Below are positions 44,785 through 53,156 of a stretch of DNA of 64,000 bases, in pieces. A program made the translations under genes and the position numbers. The notes beneath the pieces are model-generated. The model ran no database searches and had not been told where the DNA came from. It was given only the letters and a program-made list of their open reading frames with translations. Each line of letters opens with the position of its first letter. Positions within the stretch are counted from its first letter, which is position 1. Origin of the DNA: Phocaeicola_A sp045545095 (lineage in GTDB: Bacteria > Bacteroidota > Bacteroidia > Bacteroidales > Bacteroidaceae); assembly GCA_045545095.1 (NCBI GenBank), contig JAZQAG010000022.1:16371-80370 (forward strand), written 5' to 3'.

Positions 44785-45315
44785 ATGAAAAGAGTAAGAT
44801 GCCCGAAGTGTGAGAACTTCATAACATTTGATGAAACAAAATATAGCGATGGACAGTCGTTGGTCTTTGTGTGTCCAGATTGTAAAAAACAGTTTGGTAT
44901 ACGTATCGGTATGTCGAAACTGAAAGCTGTACGTAGGGAGGAAAAGGTGGACGAGCAAGAAAATCGCGAAGCCTGTGGAAGTATAGTCGTAGTTGAAAAT
45001 GTGTTTGGATACAAACAGGTGTTACCTCTTTACGAAGGGGATAATACGATAGGGCGTAGAAATATTGGTACAGACATCACAACTCCTATTGAAACATCGG
45101 ACCCTAGCATGGATCGCCATCATTGTATTATTCATGTGGGGAAAAGTCGCAATGGGGGGCTTGTTTATACTTTACGCGACGGATTAAGTAATACTGGAAC
45201 TTTTCTGATGAACGAAATTTTAGGTCCAAAGGATCGTATTCGTGTCTATGATGGAGATATTATTACTATTGGCGCCACTACTATAATCTTGCGCGAAGGG
45301 GAGGGGTTGGATTAA
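44785..45315 (+). CDS. Zinc-ribbon and FHA domain protein
   Basis: 176 residues. The N-terminus has CPKC (residues 6-9) and CPDC (about 31-34), a zinc ribbon. Residues about 75-170 form an FHA domain, with GRRNIGTDI (the conserved GR) and SMDRHHCIIHV (the S/H phosphothreonine-binding core) and LSNTGTFLMNE. FHA domains bind phosphothreonine peptides; no kinase gene is nearby in the window. It lies between the SPOR gene and rpoD with its own spacing and is probably a separate unit. Confidence 0.85.
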   Translation: MKRVRCPKCENFITFDETKYSDGQSLVFVCPDCKKQFGIRIGMSKLKAVRREEKVDEQENREACGSIVVVENVFGYKQVLPLYEGDNTIGRRNIGTDITTPIETSDPSMDRHHCIIHVGKSRNGGLVYTLRDGLSNTGTFLMNEILGPKDRIRVYDGDIITIGATTIILREGEGLD

Positions 45316-45508
45316 TGATGTTTTTTTTCTTCTATTTGGAAAAATATTTTTCTAACCAAGGAAAAATGTTTTCTCAAGTAATATTTATAGAAACGAAATT
45401 ATCAGAGAGAAACAATTTTTGGAGATTAAATTTTATCTTTTTTTTGAATTTTCAAAAGATAATCTCTATATTTTTCTAAAAACGCATCTTTTATTAAAGA
45501 AAAAATAG

Positions 45509-45516
45509 TAACTTTG
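45509..45516 (+). promoter_or_regulatory. Predicted promoter -7 box of rpoD
   Basis: TAACTTTG, a perfect TAnnTTTG match, 31 bases upstream of the ATG. Confidence 0.6.
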
Positions 45517-45539
45517 CCGTTCAAAATCGATTTTGGATA

Positions 45540-46403
45540 ATGAGACAACTAAAAATCACTAAAAGTATTACCAACCGCAGTAGCGAGGCTCTCGACAAAT
45601 ATTTGCTGGAGATTGGTAAAGAAGAATTAGTTTCTGTTGAGGAAGAAGTAGAGTTGGCGCAACGTATCCGACAAGGTGATCAACGTGCCTTGGAAAAGTT
45701 GACCAAAGCCAATTTGCGTTTTGTGGTATCTGTAGCAAAGCAGTATCAGAATCAGGGACTTAGTCTTCAAGATCTTATTAATGAGGGAAACATAGGACTT
45801 ATCAAGGCTGCACAGAAATTTGACGAGACACGAGGATTCAAATTTATCAGTTATGCTGTTTGGTGGATTCGCCAATCAATTCTTCAGGCATTGGCAGAAC
45901 AATCCCGTATTGTGCGTCTGCCGCTCAATCAGGTGGGATCAGTGAACAAAATCAACAAAGTCCTTTCTAAATTTGAGCAAGAAAATGAGCGTCGTCCTTC
46001 AGTAGCCGAATTGGCCGACGAGTTGAATATTGAAGAAGAAAAAATATCCGAGGTGTTGCGTGTTTCCGGACGTCAGGTTTCAGTAGATGCCCCTTTCCAA
46101 GATGGTGAAGAAAACTGTTTGTTGGATGTGTTGACCAATGAGGATGCTCCGCATACGGACAGTCCTATGGATAAAGAGTCACTTTGTTCAGAATTGGACA
46201 ATATACTTTCTGCAGTATTGAAAGATCGCGAAAAGAAGGTAATAGTCATGTCATTTGGTATCGGATGTCATGAAAAATCATTGGAGGAGATTGGTGATTT
46301 GTTAGGCCTCACACGTGAACGTGTACGCCAAATAAAAGAAAAATCACTCCGTAAAATCAAAAATGATCCGGGAAGTAAGATTCTTTTGAAATATCTAGGA
46401 TAA
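45540..46403 (+). CDS. rpoD: Primary sigma factor of Bacteroidetes type
   Basis: 287 residues, without region 1.1, as in Bacteroides. Region 2 is FVVSVAKQYQNQGLSLQDLI followed by RGFKFISYAVWWIRQSILQA (2.3-2.4); region 3 follows with EQENERRPSVAELADEL; region 4 ends with GDLLGLTRERVRQIKEKSLR, the helix-turn-helix that reads -33 elements. It recognises the TTTG/TAnnTTTG promoters seen across the window. Confidence 0.95.
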   Translation: MRQLKITKSITNRSSEALDKYLLEIGKEELVSVEEEVELAQRIRQGDQRALEKLTKANLRFVVSVAKQYQNQGLSLQDLINEGNIGLIKAAQKFDETRGFKFISYAVWWIRQSILQALAEQSRIVRLPLNQVGSVNKINKVLSKFEQENERRPSVAELADELNIEEEKISEVLRVSGRQVSVDAPFQDGEENCLLDVLTNEDAPHTDSPMDKESLCSELDNILSAVLKDREKKVIVMSFGIGCHEKSLEEIGDLLGLTRERVRQIKEKSLRKIKNDPGSKILLKYLG

Positions 46404-46439
46404 ATGGTGTAAAATAAGGGCATCATATAAAAACAATTT

Positions 46440-46470
46440 GGGAGGGACATATGTTCCCTCCTTTTTCTTT
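46440..46470 (+). terminator. Terminator of rpoD
   Basis: GGAGGGA and TCCCTCC form a 7-bp stem around a 7-base loop, followed by TTTTTCTTTT. Confidence 0.8.
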
Positions 46471-46575
46471 TATGCTGTATAACATATATGTAGACGTAAA
46501 ATATATGAAAAAGTTTTTGTTACTTTGTACAATCAAATGAAATTACTTTATTAACTAACAAAAACTAAAGCAGCA

Positions 46576-47730
46576 ATGATTAATAGATTCGTATTGAATG
46601 AAGTTTCATACTTCGGTCCTGGCGCACGCGAAGTATTACCTCAAGAGATTAGCAGACTTGGTTTGCACAAGGCTTTTGTAGCCACAGACAAGGATCTGCT
46701 GAAATTTGGTGTCGCAGATAAGGTGCTGAAAGTGTTGGAGGCAGCAAATATACCTTATGAGGTTTTTAGTGACATCAAGCCAAATCCGACAGTAAGTAAT
46801 GTGAATGCTGGTGTGAAAGCTTTTGCTGAATCTGGAGCAGATTTTATTTTAGCTATTGGTGGTGGTTCATCTATCGATACGTCCAAAGCCATCGGTATTA
46901 TTACCAATAATCCAGAATTTGCAGATGTCGTTTCATTGGAAGGTGTAGCTCCCACAAAGAAAAAATCAGTGCCCATCATAGCTTTACCTACTACGGCTGG
47001 TACAGCTGCTGAAGTGACCATTAATTATGTGATTACGGATGAAGTGAATCAAAAGAAAATGGTGTGTGTGGATCCTAATGACATACCTGCTATTGCCATT
47101 GTGGATGCAGAATTGATGTATACACTACCTAAGAGTTTGACAGCATCAACTGGTCTTGATGCGTTGACACACGCAATCGAAGGACTTATTACTAAGGGCG
47201 CTTGGGAAATGAGTGATATGTTCGAGATAAAAGCAATAGAAATGATTGCACGCTATTTGGAAACAGCTGTAAATGAGCCTAACAATGCTGAGGCTAGAAA
47301 TGGTATGGCTGTGGCTCAGTATATTGCAGGTATGGCATTTTCTAATGTTGGATTGGGTGTAGTACATGGTATGGCTCATCCGTTGGGTGCAATTTTTGAT
47401 GTACCTCATGGCGTAGCCAATGCATTGTTATTGCCTCTCATTATGGAGTATAATGCTCCTGCGGCTCTTGATAAATACACAGATATAGCTAAGGCTATGA
47501 ATGTATATAAGGATGGAATGACCAAGGAAGAGGCTGCGAAAGCAGCTTGCGATGCAGTTCGTCAACTTTCAATTCGTGTGGGTATTCCTCAGCATTTGAG
47601 CGAAATTGGTATTAAGGAGGAAGATCTTCCCAAGTTGGCCAAATCTGCTTATGCGGATGTTTGTACACCGGGTAACCCGCGTGAGGTGACAGAGGAAATC
47701 ATCCTTGATCTCTATAAACAAGCGCTCTAA
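46576..47730 (+). CDS. fucO: Iron-containing alcohol dehydrogenase, lactaldehyde reductase type
   Basis: 384 residues, the standard length of group III alcohol dehydrogenases. GGGSSIDTSKAIG binds NAD(H); the metal-binding histidines lie in LDALTHAIEGL, GMAHPLGAIFD and VPHGVANALL. In fucose and rhamnose use, FucO reduces L-lactaldehyde to 1,2-propanediol. The symbol is a best family match; related butanol dehydrogenases look alike. It stands alone between two terminators. Confidence 0.85.
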   Translation: MINRFVLNEVSYFGPGAREVLPQEISRLGLHKAFVATDKDLLKFGVADKVLKVLEAANIPYEVFSDIKPNPTVSNVNAGVKAFAESGADFILAIGGGSSIDTSKAIGIITNNPEFADVVSLEGVAPTKKKSVPIIALPTTAGTAAEVTINYVITDEVNQKKMVCVDPNDIPAIAIVDAELMYTLPKSLTASTGLDALTHAIEGLITKGAWEMSDMFEIKAIEMIARYLETAVNEPNNAEARNGMAVAQYIAGMAFSNVGLGVVHGMAHPLGAIFDVPHGVANALLLPLIMEYNAPAALDKYTDIAKAMNVYKDGMTKEEAAKAACDAVRQLSIRVGIPQHLSEIGIKEEDLPKLAKSAYADVCTPGNPREVTEEIILDLYKQAL

Positions 47731-47793
47731 ACAACTATTCATAGGCATACGGGTTAACCGTAGGACGGAAAATATCACAAAAATAGAGCTTTA

Positions 47794-47835
47794 GGTGGCG
47801 CACATCTGTTGAAGACATGCGCCACCATTTTTTTA
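47794..47835 (+). terminator. Terminator of the fucO-like gene
   Basis: GGTGGCGCA and TGCGCCACC form a perfect 9-bp stem with a 15-base loop and a T-run after it. Confidence 0.85.
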
Positions 47836-47889
47836 TGAACTAATATTGTTAATTCACGTTAAGTAGTCGTTCTTTCGTTTGATATTTCC

Positions 47890-47897
47890 TACATTTG
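47890..47897 (+). promoter_or_regulatory. Predicted promoter -7 box of the glycosyltransferase
   Basis: TACATTTG, a TAnnTTTG match, 44 bases upstream of the ATG. Confidence 0.5.
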
Positions 47898-47940
47898 CAC
47901 GTTATTCATTCACAAAACAAACGAACAATATATATTACAT

Positions 47941-48693
47941 ATGCCTACATCTGATAGCCTCGTAATTATTCCGACCTATAACGAGAAGGAAAATATAGAG
48001 AACATCATACGAGCCATATTTGGTTTGAAAAAAAGTTTTCACATACTAGTCATCGAAGATGGATCCCCCGATGGTACAGCTAGTATTGTTAAAGGATTGC
48101 AACAAATCGAGTTTGCAGATCGCTTGTTCATGATTGAACGGCAGGGAAAACTAGGATTGGGGACAGCCTATATCACTGGATTCAAATGGGCTGTAGAGAA
48201 GAAATATGACTACATTTTTGAAATGGATGCAGATTTCTCGCACAATCCTAATGATCTTCCTCGCCTTTATGCCGCATGTGCTGATGAGGGGTATGATTTG
48301 GCTATTGGGTCAAGGTACGTCAGCGGAGTGAACGTAGTTAATTGGCCTATGGGAAGAGTACTGATGAGCTATTATGCTTCGAAATATGTGCGTTTGATTA
48401 CAGGGGTGAAGATTCATGATACAACAGCTGGATTCAAGTGTTATCGGCGTCGGGTATTGGAAACCATCAACTTGGATGAGATACGTTTCAAGGGTTATGC
48501 TTTCCAGATAGAAATGAAATACACGGCCTATAAATGTGGATTTAAGATTAAGGAAGTACCCGTAATTTTTATTAATCGAGAATTAGGGACTTCAAAAATG
48601 AGTGGCGGAATCTTTAGTGAAGCTGTATTTGGAGTTATGAGGTTGCGTTGGGATGGATGGTTCAAGAAGTATCCAAAGCCCAATGAAAACTGA
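47941..48693 (+). CDS. Polyprenol-phosphate mannosyltransferase-like glycosyltransferase (GT2, DPM1 type)
   Basis: 250 residues. IIPTYNEKENIENII is the GT2 nucleotide-sugar binding start, IEDGSPDGTA and EMDADFSHNP (the DxD-like metal site) follow, and the end carries KMSGGIFSEAVFGV, typical of DPM1 proteins. It transfers a hexose, by family mannose, from a nucleotide sugar to a polyprenyl phosphate for cell-surface glycosylation. No membrane anchor is seen, unlike the longer GtrB forms. Confidence 0.88.
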   Translation: MPTSDSLVIIPTYNEKENIENIIRAIFGLKKSFHILVIEDGSPDGTASIVKGLQQIEFADRLFMIERQGKLGLGTAYITGFKWAVEKKYDYIFEMDADFSHNPNDLPRLYAACADEGYDLAIGSRYVSGVNVVNWPMGRVLMSYYASKYVRLITGVKIHDTTAGFKCYRRRVLETINLDEIRFKGYAFQIEMKYTAYKCGFKIKEVPVIFINRELGTSKMSGGIFSEAVFGVMRLRWDGWFKKYPKPNEN

Positions 48694-48748
48694 GAGACCT
48701 TGATATGGTGCAAAGAAACTGAAGATTAAATAAATATTGGATAAAGAG

Positions 48749-48808
48749 AGACACGGAGTCAGTACCCTTTTTAGAAATATAGGGAACTTCTCGGTGTCTT
48801 TTTTTCTC
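48749..48808 (+). terminator. Terminator after the glycosyltransferase
   Basis: AGACACGGAG pairs with CTCGGTGTCT (one mismatch) and a run of eight T follows; CCCTTTTTAGAAATATAGGG forms an inner stem. Confidence 0.6.
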
Positions 48809-48870
48809 CTTATCCGATGATTTGAGGACAAGTAGATAATAGAATAAGGATACAAAAACAGTAAAAATAT

Positions 48871-50208
48871 ATGAGGACTATCATTAAACATGCAACCATA
48901 GTGAATGAGGGGATAAAGTTCATCGGACACCTGGTTGTAGAGAACGACCGTATAGCTGAAATCTTGGCAGAGGGAGAAACTCCTACCCTACCTTGTGAGA
49001 AAGAGGTGGATGCGACAGGGCAATATTTACTTCCCGGTATCATCGATGACCATGTACATTTTCGTGATCCAGGGTTGACTCATAAAGCTGATATGGAAAC
49101 AGAAAGTCGGGCGGCCGCGGCTGGAGGGGTGACCTCCTATATGGATATGCCCAATACGATACCACAAACAACAACTTTGGAGGATCTTAAGAAGAAATTT
49201 GCTGAAGCAGCACAAAAAAGCAAGGTTAACTATTCTTTTTTCTTTGGTGCAACAAATGACAATGCTCACTTGCTCTCTATGTTGGACAAAAGAGAAGTCT
49301 GTGGAATCAAACTATTCATGGGATCGAGTACGGGAAATATGTTGGTGGATAAGCAAGAGGCGCTACGTAAAATTTTTGCTGAGGCAGGTATGATTATTAT
49401 GGCACATTGTGAAGACCAACATATCATACAGGCTAATACCGAGCGTATTAAGAAAGAATATGGGGACGATGCCCCTATCGAATTGCATCCTATTATACGT
49501 GATGAAGAGGCATGTTTCCGCTCTACTGAGCAAGCCGTCATTTTAGCCAATGAAACGGGAGCACGTTTGCATATAGCACATCTGAGTACAGCAAGGGAAC
49601 TAGAACTTTTTTCATCAGCACCTATTGAGGAAAAGCGGATAACTGCTGAGGCATGTGTGGCTCATCTTTATTTTACGGATGAAGATTATGCTACGTTGGG
49701 CACACGTATTAAATGTAACCCTGCCATTAAGACAAATTCAGATAGGCAAGCATTGAGAGAAGCTTTAAAAAATGGCCGCATAGATGTCATAGGCACCGAT
49801 CATGCTCCTCATTTGTTGTCCGAGAAGGTTGGAGGATGCCTCAAAGCCGTATCGGGAATGCCTATGGTACAGTTCTCATTGAATACAATGTTGGAATTAG
49901 TGGACGAAGGAGTGATTGATTTGGAGACGATGGTGGAAAAAATGGCCCATGCACCTGCCAGACTTTTTCAGATTAAAGAGCGTGGATTTATCCGCGAAGG
50001 CTACAAGGCTGATTTGGTGTTGGTGAAGCCTCATACTTCTTGGCAAGTGACAAGCGATTGTATTTTGAGTAAGTGTCAGTGGAGTCCTTTGGAGGGTCAT
50101 TGGTTTGATTGGCAGGTGACACATACGTTTGTGAATGGGGCGTGTGTCTATGCTTATGGCAAGATAGATGATCGTGTACGAGGAAATATGATAGAGTTTG
50201 ACCGTTGA
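48871..50208 (+). CDS. pyrC: Dihydroorotase
   Basis: 445 residues, the long class-I type. The zinc site is clear: DDHVHFRDPG (HxH), GIKLFMGS with the expected lysine, MAHCED, LHIAHLST and IGTDHAPHLLSEK with the catalytic aspartate. It makes dihydroorotate from carbamoyl aspartate, the substrate of the PyrD/PyrK enzyme at the left end of the window. The next gene begins 11 bases beyond its stop. Confidence 0.95.
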   Translation: MRTIIKHATIVNEGIKFIGHLVVENDRIAEILAEGETPTLPCEKEVDATGQYLLPGIIDDHVHFRDPGLTHKADMETESRAAAAGGVTSYMDMPNTIPQTTTLEDLKKKFAEAAQKSKVNYSFFFGATNDNAHLLSMLDKREVCGIKLFMGSSTGNMLVDKQEALRKIFAEAGMIIMAHCEDQHIIQANTERIKKEYGDDAPIELHPIIRDEEACFRSTEQAVILANETGARLHIAHLSTARELELFSSAPIEEKRITAEACVAHLYFTDEDYATLGTRIKCNPAIKTNSDRQALREALKNGRIDVIGTDHAPHLLSEKVGGCLKAVSGMPMVQFSLNTMLELVDEGVIDLETMVEKMAHAPARLFQIKERGFIREGYKADLVLVKPHTSWQVTSDCILSKCQWSPLEGHWFDWQVTHTFVNGACVYAYGKIDDRVRGNMIEFDR

Positions 50209-50218
50209 GTATTGTTTG

Positions 50219-51112
50219 ATGACCCGGAAAATTTTTTATTATCCAATTCATGAAGTGGTGGAGTATATCCATTGGAGTTACTTCTTTCATTCATGGGGTA
50301 TGTCGTCCCGATTTGCGCCGGTAGCAGGAATCCATCAATGTCATGCATGCAAGGCTGCTTGGATAGCCTCCTTCCCTGAAGATGAACGCGAACAAGCAGA
50401 CGTGGCGTTGCACCTCATGGAGGAAGCGTTGCGCATGTTAAAGGATTTGGATGAAAAGTTTTGTACACATGCCGTATGCCGGTTGTGCAAGGCGAATTCG
50501 GATGGCGATGATTTGATTTTGGATGACACCCGCTTCCCTTTGCTCAGGCAACAGATCGTAAAAAATGAGGGAGACCCAAACTTATGCCTAAGTGATTTTG
50601 TCCGGCCGTTGTCTTCAGGAATCTTTGATTGTGTTGGCATTTTTGCGGCTACGGTTGATGAAGGGATGGAGGAACTTTATGCGAATGATTCTTACCGTGC
50701 TTTATTGGTCAAGACATTGGCTGAACGATTGGCAGAAGCTACGGCTGAACGAATGCATGAAGAGGTGAGAAAAAACTTCTGGGGATATGCTTTCGATGAA
50801 AATCTGACTATACCCGAGTTGCATAATGAAGATTTTCAGGGGATAAGACCTGCCGTGGGATATCCTTCTCTTCCTGATCAATCTGTGAACTTCATTATCG
50901 ATGAATTGTTGAATATGGAAGAAGTTGGGATAAAATTGACAGAGCATGGTGCCATGCGTCCGCATGCATCGGTGAGCGGGTTGATGATAGCCCATCCAAA
51001 AGCACGTTATTTTTCTGTCGGGCGTATCAGTCGTGAGCAGTTGGCAGATTATGCTCGGCGTAGAGGACTGACAATGAATGAAATGGAGAAATTCCTGACT
51101 CTTGTGCTATAA
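50219..51112 (+). CDS. Stand-alone methionine synthase activation (reactivation) domain protein
   Basis: 297 residues from the ATG at 50219; an upstream TTG at 50198 would overlap pyrC and is not favoured. The C-terminal half, GIRPAVGYPSLPDQSV...GIKLTEHGAMRPHASVSGLM...YFSVGRI...DYARRRG, matches the C-terminal activation domain of cobalamin-dependent MetH, which binds SAM and helps restore methylcobalamin. In E. coli this domain is part of MetH; here it is a separate chain, as in some other bacteria. The N-terminal part may dock with MetH. The gene appears to be co-transcribed with pyrC. Confidence 0.85.
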   Translation: MTRKIFYYPIHEVVEYIHWSYFFHSWGMSSRFAPVAGIHQCHACKAAWIASFPEDEREQADVALHLMEEALRMLKDLDEKFCTHAVCRLCKANSDGDDLILDDTRFPLLRQQIVKNEGDPNLCLSDFVRPLSSGIFDCVGIFAATVDEGMEELYANDSYRALLVKTLAERLAEATAERMHEEVRKNFWGYAFDENLTIPELHNEDFQGIRPAVGYPSLPDQSVNFIIDELLNMEEVGIKLTEHGAMRPHASVSGLMIAHPKARYFSVGRISREQLADYARRRGLTMNEMEKFLTLVL

Positions 51113-51197
51113 GTCTGTTAGGGTTATCTTGTGAGAAAAGGTGGAGTTAATACCTTTTATATATAAATAGAATAGGATATAAGAAAAAAGAGAAGCA

Positions 51198-52391
51198 ATG
51201 ATTTTACGTATATTTTTTATACTGATACTTTTGATGTTTCTTTCAGACATTTACCTATATAATTTTTTTATCCGTCCGTACAAGAAATATATTTGGTTAA
51301 GAAAAATATATTGGTTGCCTACGGCCTTGTTGACATTGTTTTTACTGTTTTTTCTGATAGGAGATGTGTTGCACCCTACCCTCATCCAATATTTTGGTAT
51401 TTATGTGATAATATATTTGACCATTGTCATTCCTAAGTCTCTTTTTGCTCTTTGTGGAATATTAGGAGATGCGTGCAGATGTGTGGTTCGCTTGTGTGGT
51501 TTTCCTCGGGTTGGGAATGCTCTTTGGAGTTTGTTTGTTATTTTGGGGTTGGCAGGAGGGTTAACCGGTATGTTCATCATCCTGTATGGAAATATATGGG
51601 GATGGCGCAGATATGAAATTAAGGAGGTTACTTTTTCGCATTCTCAGGTTCCTCAGGCTTTTGACGGGTATCGGATTGTGCAGATATCAGATTTGCATCT
51701 GGGTACAATTGCCAGCCATCCTCATGAAATTGAGCGTATGGTGGGTATTATCAATGATTTGCATCCCGATTTGATAGCCTTTACGGGTGATTTGGTGAAT
51801 TTGGATGCTTCAGAGTTGGATGCGTTCATTGAGTATCTGTCGGCTCTGAAGTCGGAGGACGGAGTGTTTTCCGTATTAGGCAATCATGATTATGGTACTT
51901 ATAGGAGATGGCCGGACAAGAAGTTTGAAATAGAGAATTTGGAAACATTGAAAGAAGGACAGCGTGATATGGGTTGGATGCTACTATTGAACGAAAATAA
52001 GATAATTAAGAAAGGCACAGACAGCATAGCCATTGTAGGAGTTGAGAATGATGGCGCTCCTCCTTTTCCCTCGTTAGGAGATTTGCCAAAGGCCACATTG
52101 GGTACGGAGGGGATGTTCAAAGTTTTGTTAAGTCATGACCCGACTCATTGGCGGAGGAAGGTGCTACCCAATACGGATATTCAACTGATGTTGGCGGGGC
52201 ATACGCATGCCATGCAGTTCATGATTGCAGGTCATTCGCCATCGGCTTGGCTTTTTCCTGAATGGGCAGGTATGTACAAGGAGGGAGACCGGGGGCTTTA
52301 TGTAAATATCGGCCTTGGTTCCTCTGGTATCTTCCCGTATCGATTTGGGGCTTGGCCAGAAATTTCAGTTATTACTCTGCGTAGAAAATAA
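51198..52391 (+). CDS. Membrane-anchored metallophosphoesterase
   Basis: 397 residues. About four N-terminal membrane helices (residues about 5-140) precede a calcineurin-like phosphoesterase: QISDLHLG, AFTGDLVN, VLGNHDYG, LLSHDPTHW and LAGHTHAMQ supply the two-metal centre. Such proteins cleave phosphodiesters or pyrophosphates, for example in lipid A precursor or envelope metabolism; the substrate is unknown. The following acyltransferase gene has its own promoter box. Confidence 0.9.
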   Translation: MILRIFFILILLMFLSDIYLYNFFIRPYKKYIWLRKIYWLPTALLTLFLLFFLIGDVLHPTLIQYFGIYVIIYLTIVIPKSLFALCGILGDACRCVVRLCGFPRVGNALWSLFVILGLAGGLTGMFIILYGNIWGWRRYEIKEVTFSHSQVPQAFDGYRIVQISDLHLGTIASHPHEIERMVGIINDLHPDLIAFTGDLVNLDASELDAFIEYLSALKSEDGVFSVLGNHDYGTYRRWPDKKFEIENLETLKEGQRDMGWMLLLNENKIIKKGTDSIAIVGVENDGAPPFPSLGDLPKATLGTEGMFKVLLSHDPTHWRRKVLPNTDIQLMLAGHTHAMQFMIAGHSPSAWLFPEWAGMYKEGDRGLYVNIGLGSSGIFPYRFGAWPEISVITLRRK

Positions 52392-52400
52392 AAAAACAGT

Positions 52401-52408
52401 TATATTTG
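52401..52408 (+). promoter_or_regulatory. Predicted promoter -7 box of the acyltransferase
   Basis: TATATTTG, a TAnnTTTG match, 32 bases upstream of the ATG and just after the metallophosphoesterase stop. Confidence 0.55.
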
Positions 52409-52439
52409 CAATCTCTAATAATTCTAATATAGCATTGAT

Positions 52440-53156
52440 ATGAGAATTCTTTATTGTCTTTACCAATTATTTGTAGCTTTTCCATTATTGCTCGTATGTA
52501 CGCTATTGACTGCATTTTTTACCAGTGTTGGTTGTATTTTGGGGAGTGCACACTTTTGGGGACATTATCCAGCCAGAATATGGGGAATCTTGTTTTTGCG
52601 TATCCTTTTGCTTCCTGTCAAGGTGAAGGGTCGGGAGAATATCGATCATAAAACCTCGTATGTATTTGTTGCAAACCATCAAGGTGCTTTTGATATATTC
52701 TTGGTGTTAGGATTTTTGGGGCGGGACTTCAAGTGGATGTTGAAGAATTCATTGCGGAAAGCTCCGCTTATAGGACGTGCTTGTTATGATGCGGGATATA
52801 TATTTGTGGACAAGTCAGGTCCGAAGAAAATCAAAGAAACGATTGACCGTGCACGTAATATTTTGAAAAATGGAACCTCTGTGGTGGTCTTTCCAGAAGG
52901 CTCACGCACCTATACAGGCGAGATGGGTCCCTTCAAGAAGGGAGCTTTCCAATTGGCAGACCAATTGCAACTTCCTGTAGTCCCACTCACCATAACAGGG
53001 TCATTCGAGGTGTATCCAAGAACCCACAAAGGCTTTGTCAACTATCATCCTCTGACATTGACTATTCACGAGCCCATCCTTCCTAAAGGTGAAGGGGTAG
53101 AAAATATCAAGGCCACTATGGAAGAGGCCTATCAGGAAATCAAGAAAGGGTTATGA
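52440..53156 (+). CDS. plsC: 1-acyl-glycerol-3-phosphate acyltransferase
   Basis: 238 residues. An N-terminal membrane segment precedes the acyltransferase motifs NHQGAFDI (HX4D catalytic pair) and FPEGSRTYTGE (substrate phosphate binding). It converts lysophosphatidic acid to phosphatidic acid. Its stop overlaps the end of the convergent formate-THF ligase gene by six bases, with no terminator between them. Confidence 0.9.
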   Translation: MRILYCLYQLFVAFPLLLVCTLLTAFFTSVGCILGSAHFWGHYPARIWGILFLRILLLPVKVKGRENIDHKTSYVFVANHQGAFDIFLVLGFLGRDFKWMLKNSLRKAPLIGRACYDAGYIFVDKSGPKKIKETIDRARNILKNGTSVVVFPEGSRTYTGEMGPFKKGAFQLADQLQLPVVPLTITGSFEVYPRTHKGFVNYHPLTLTIHEPILPKGEGVENIKATMEEAYQEIKKGL

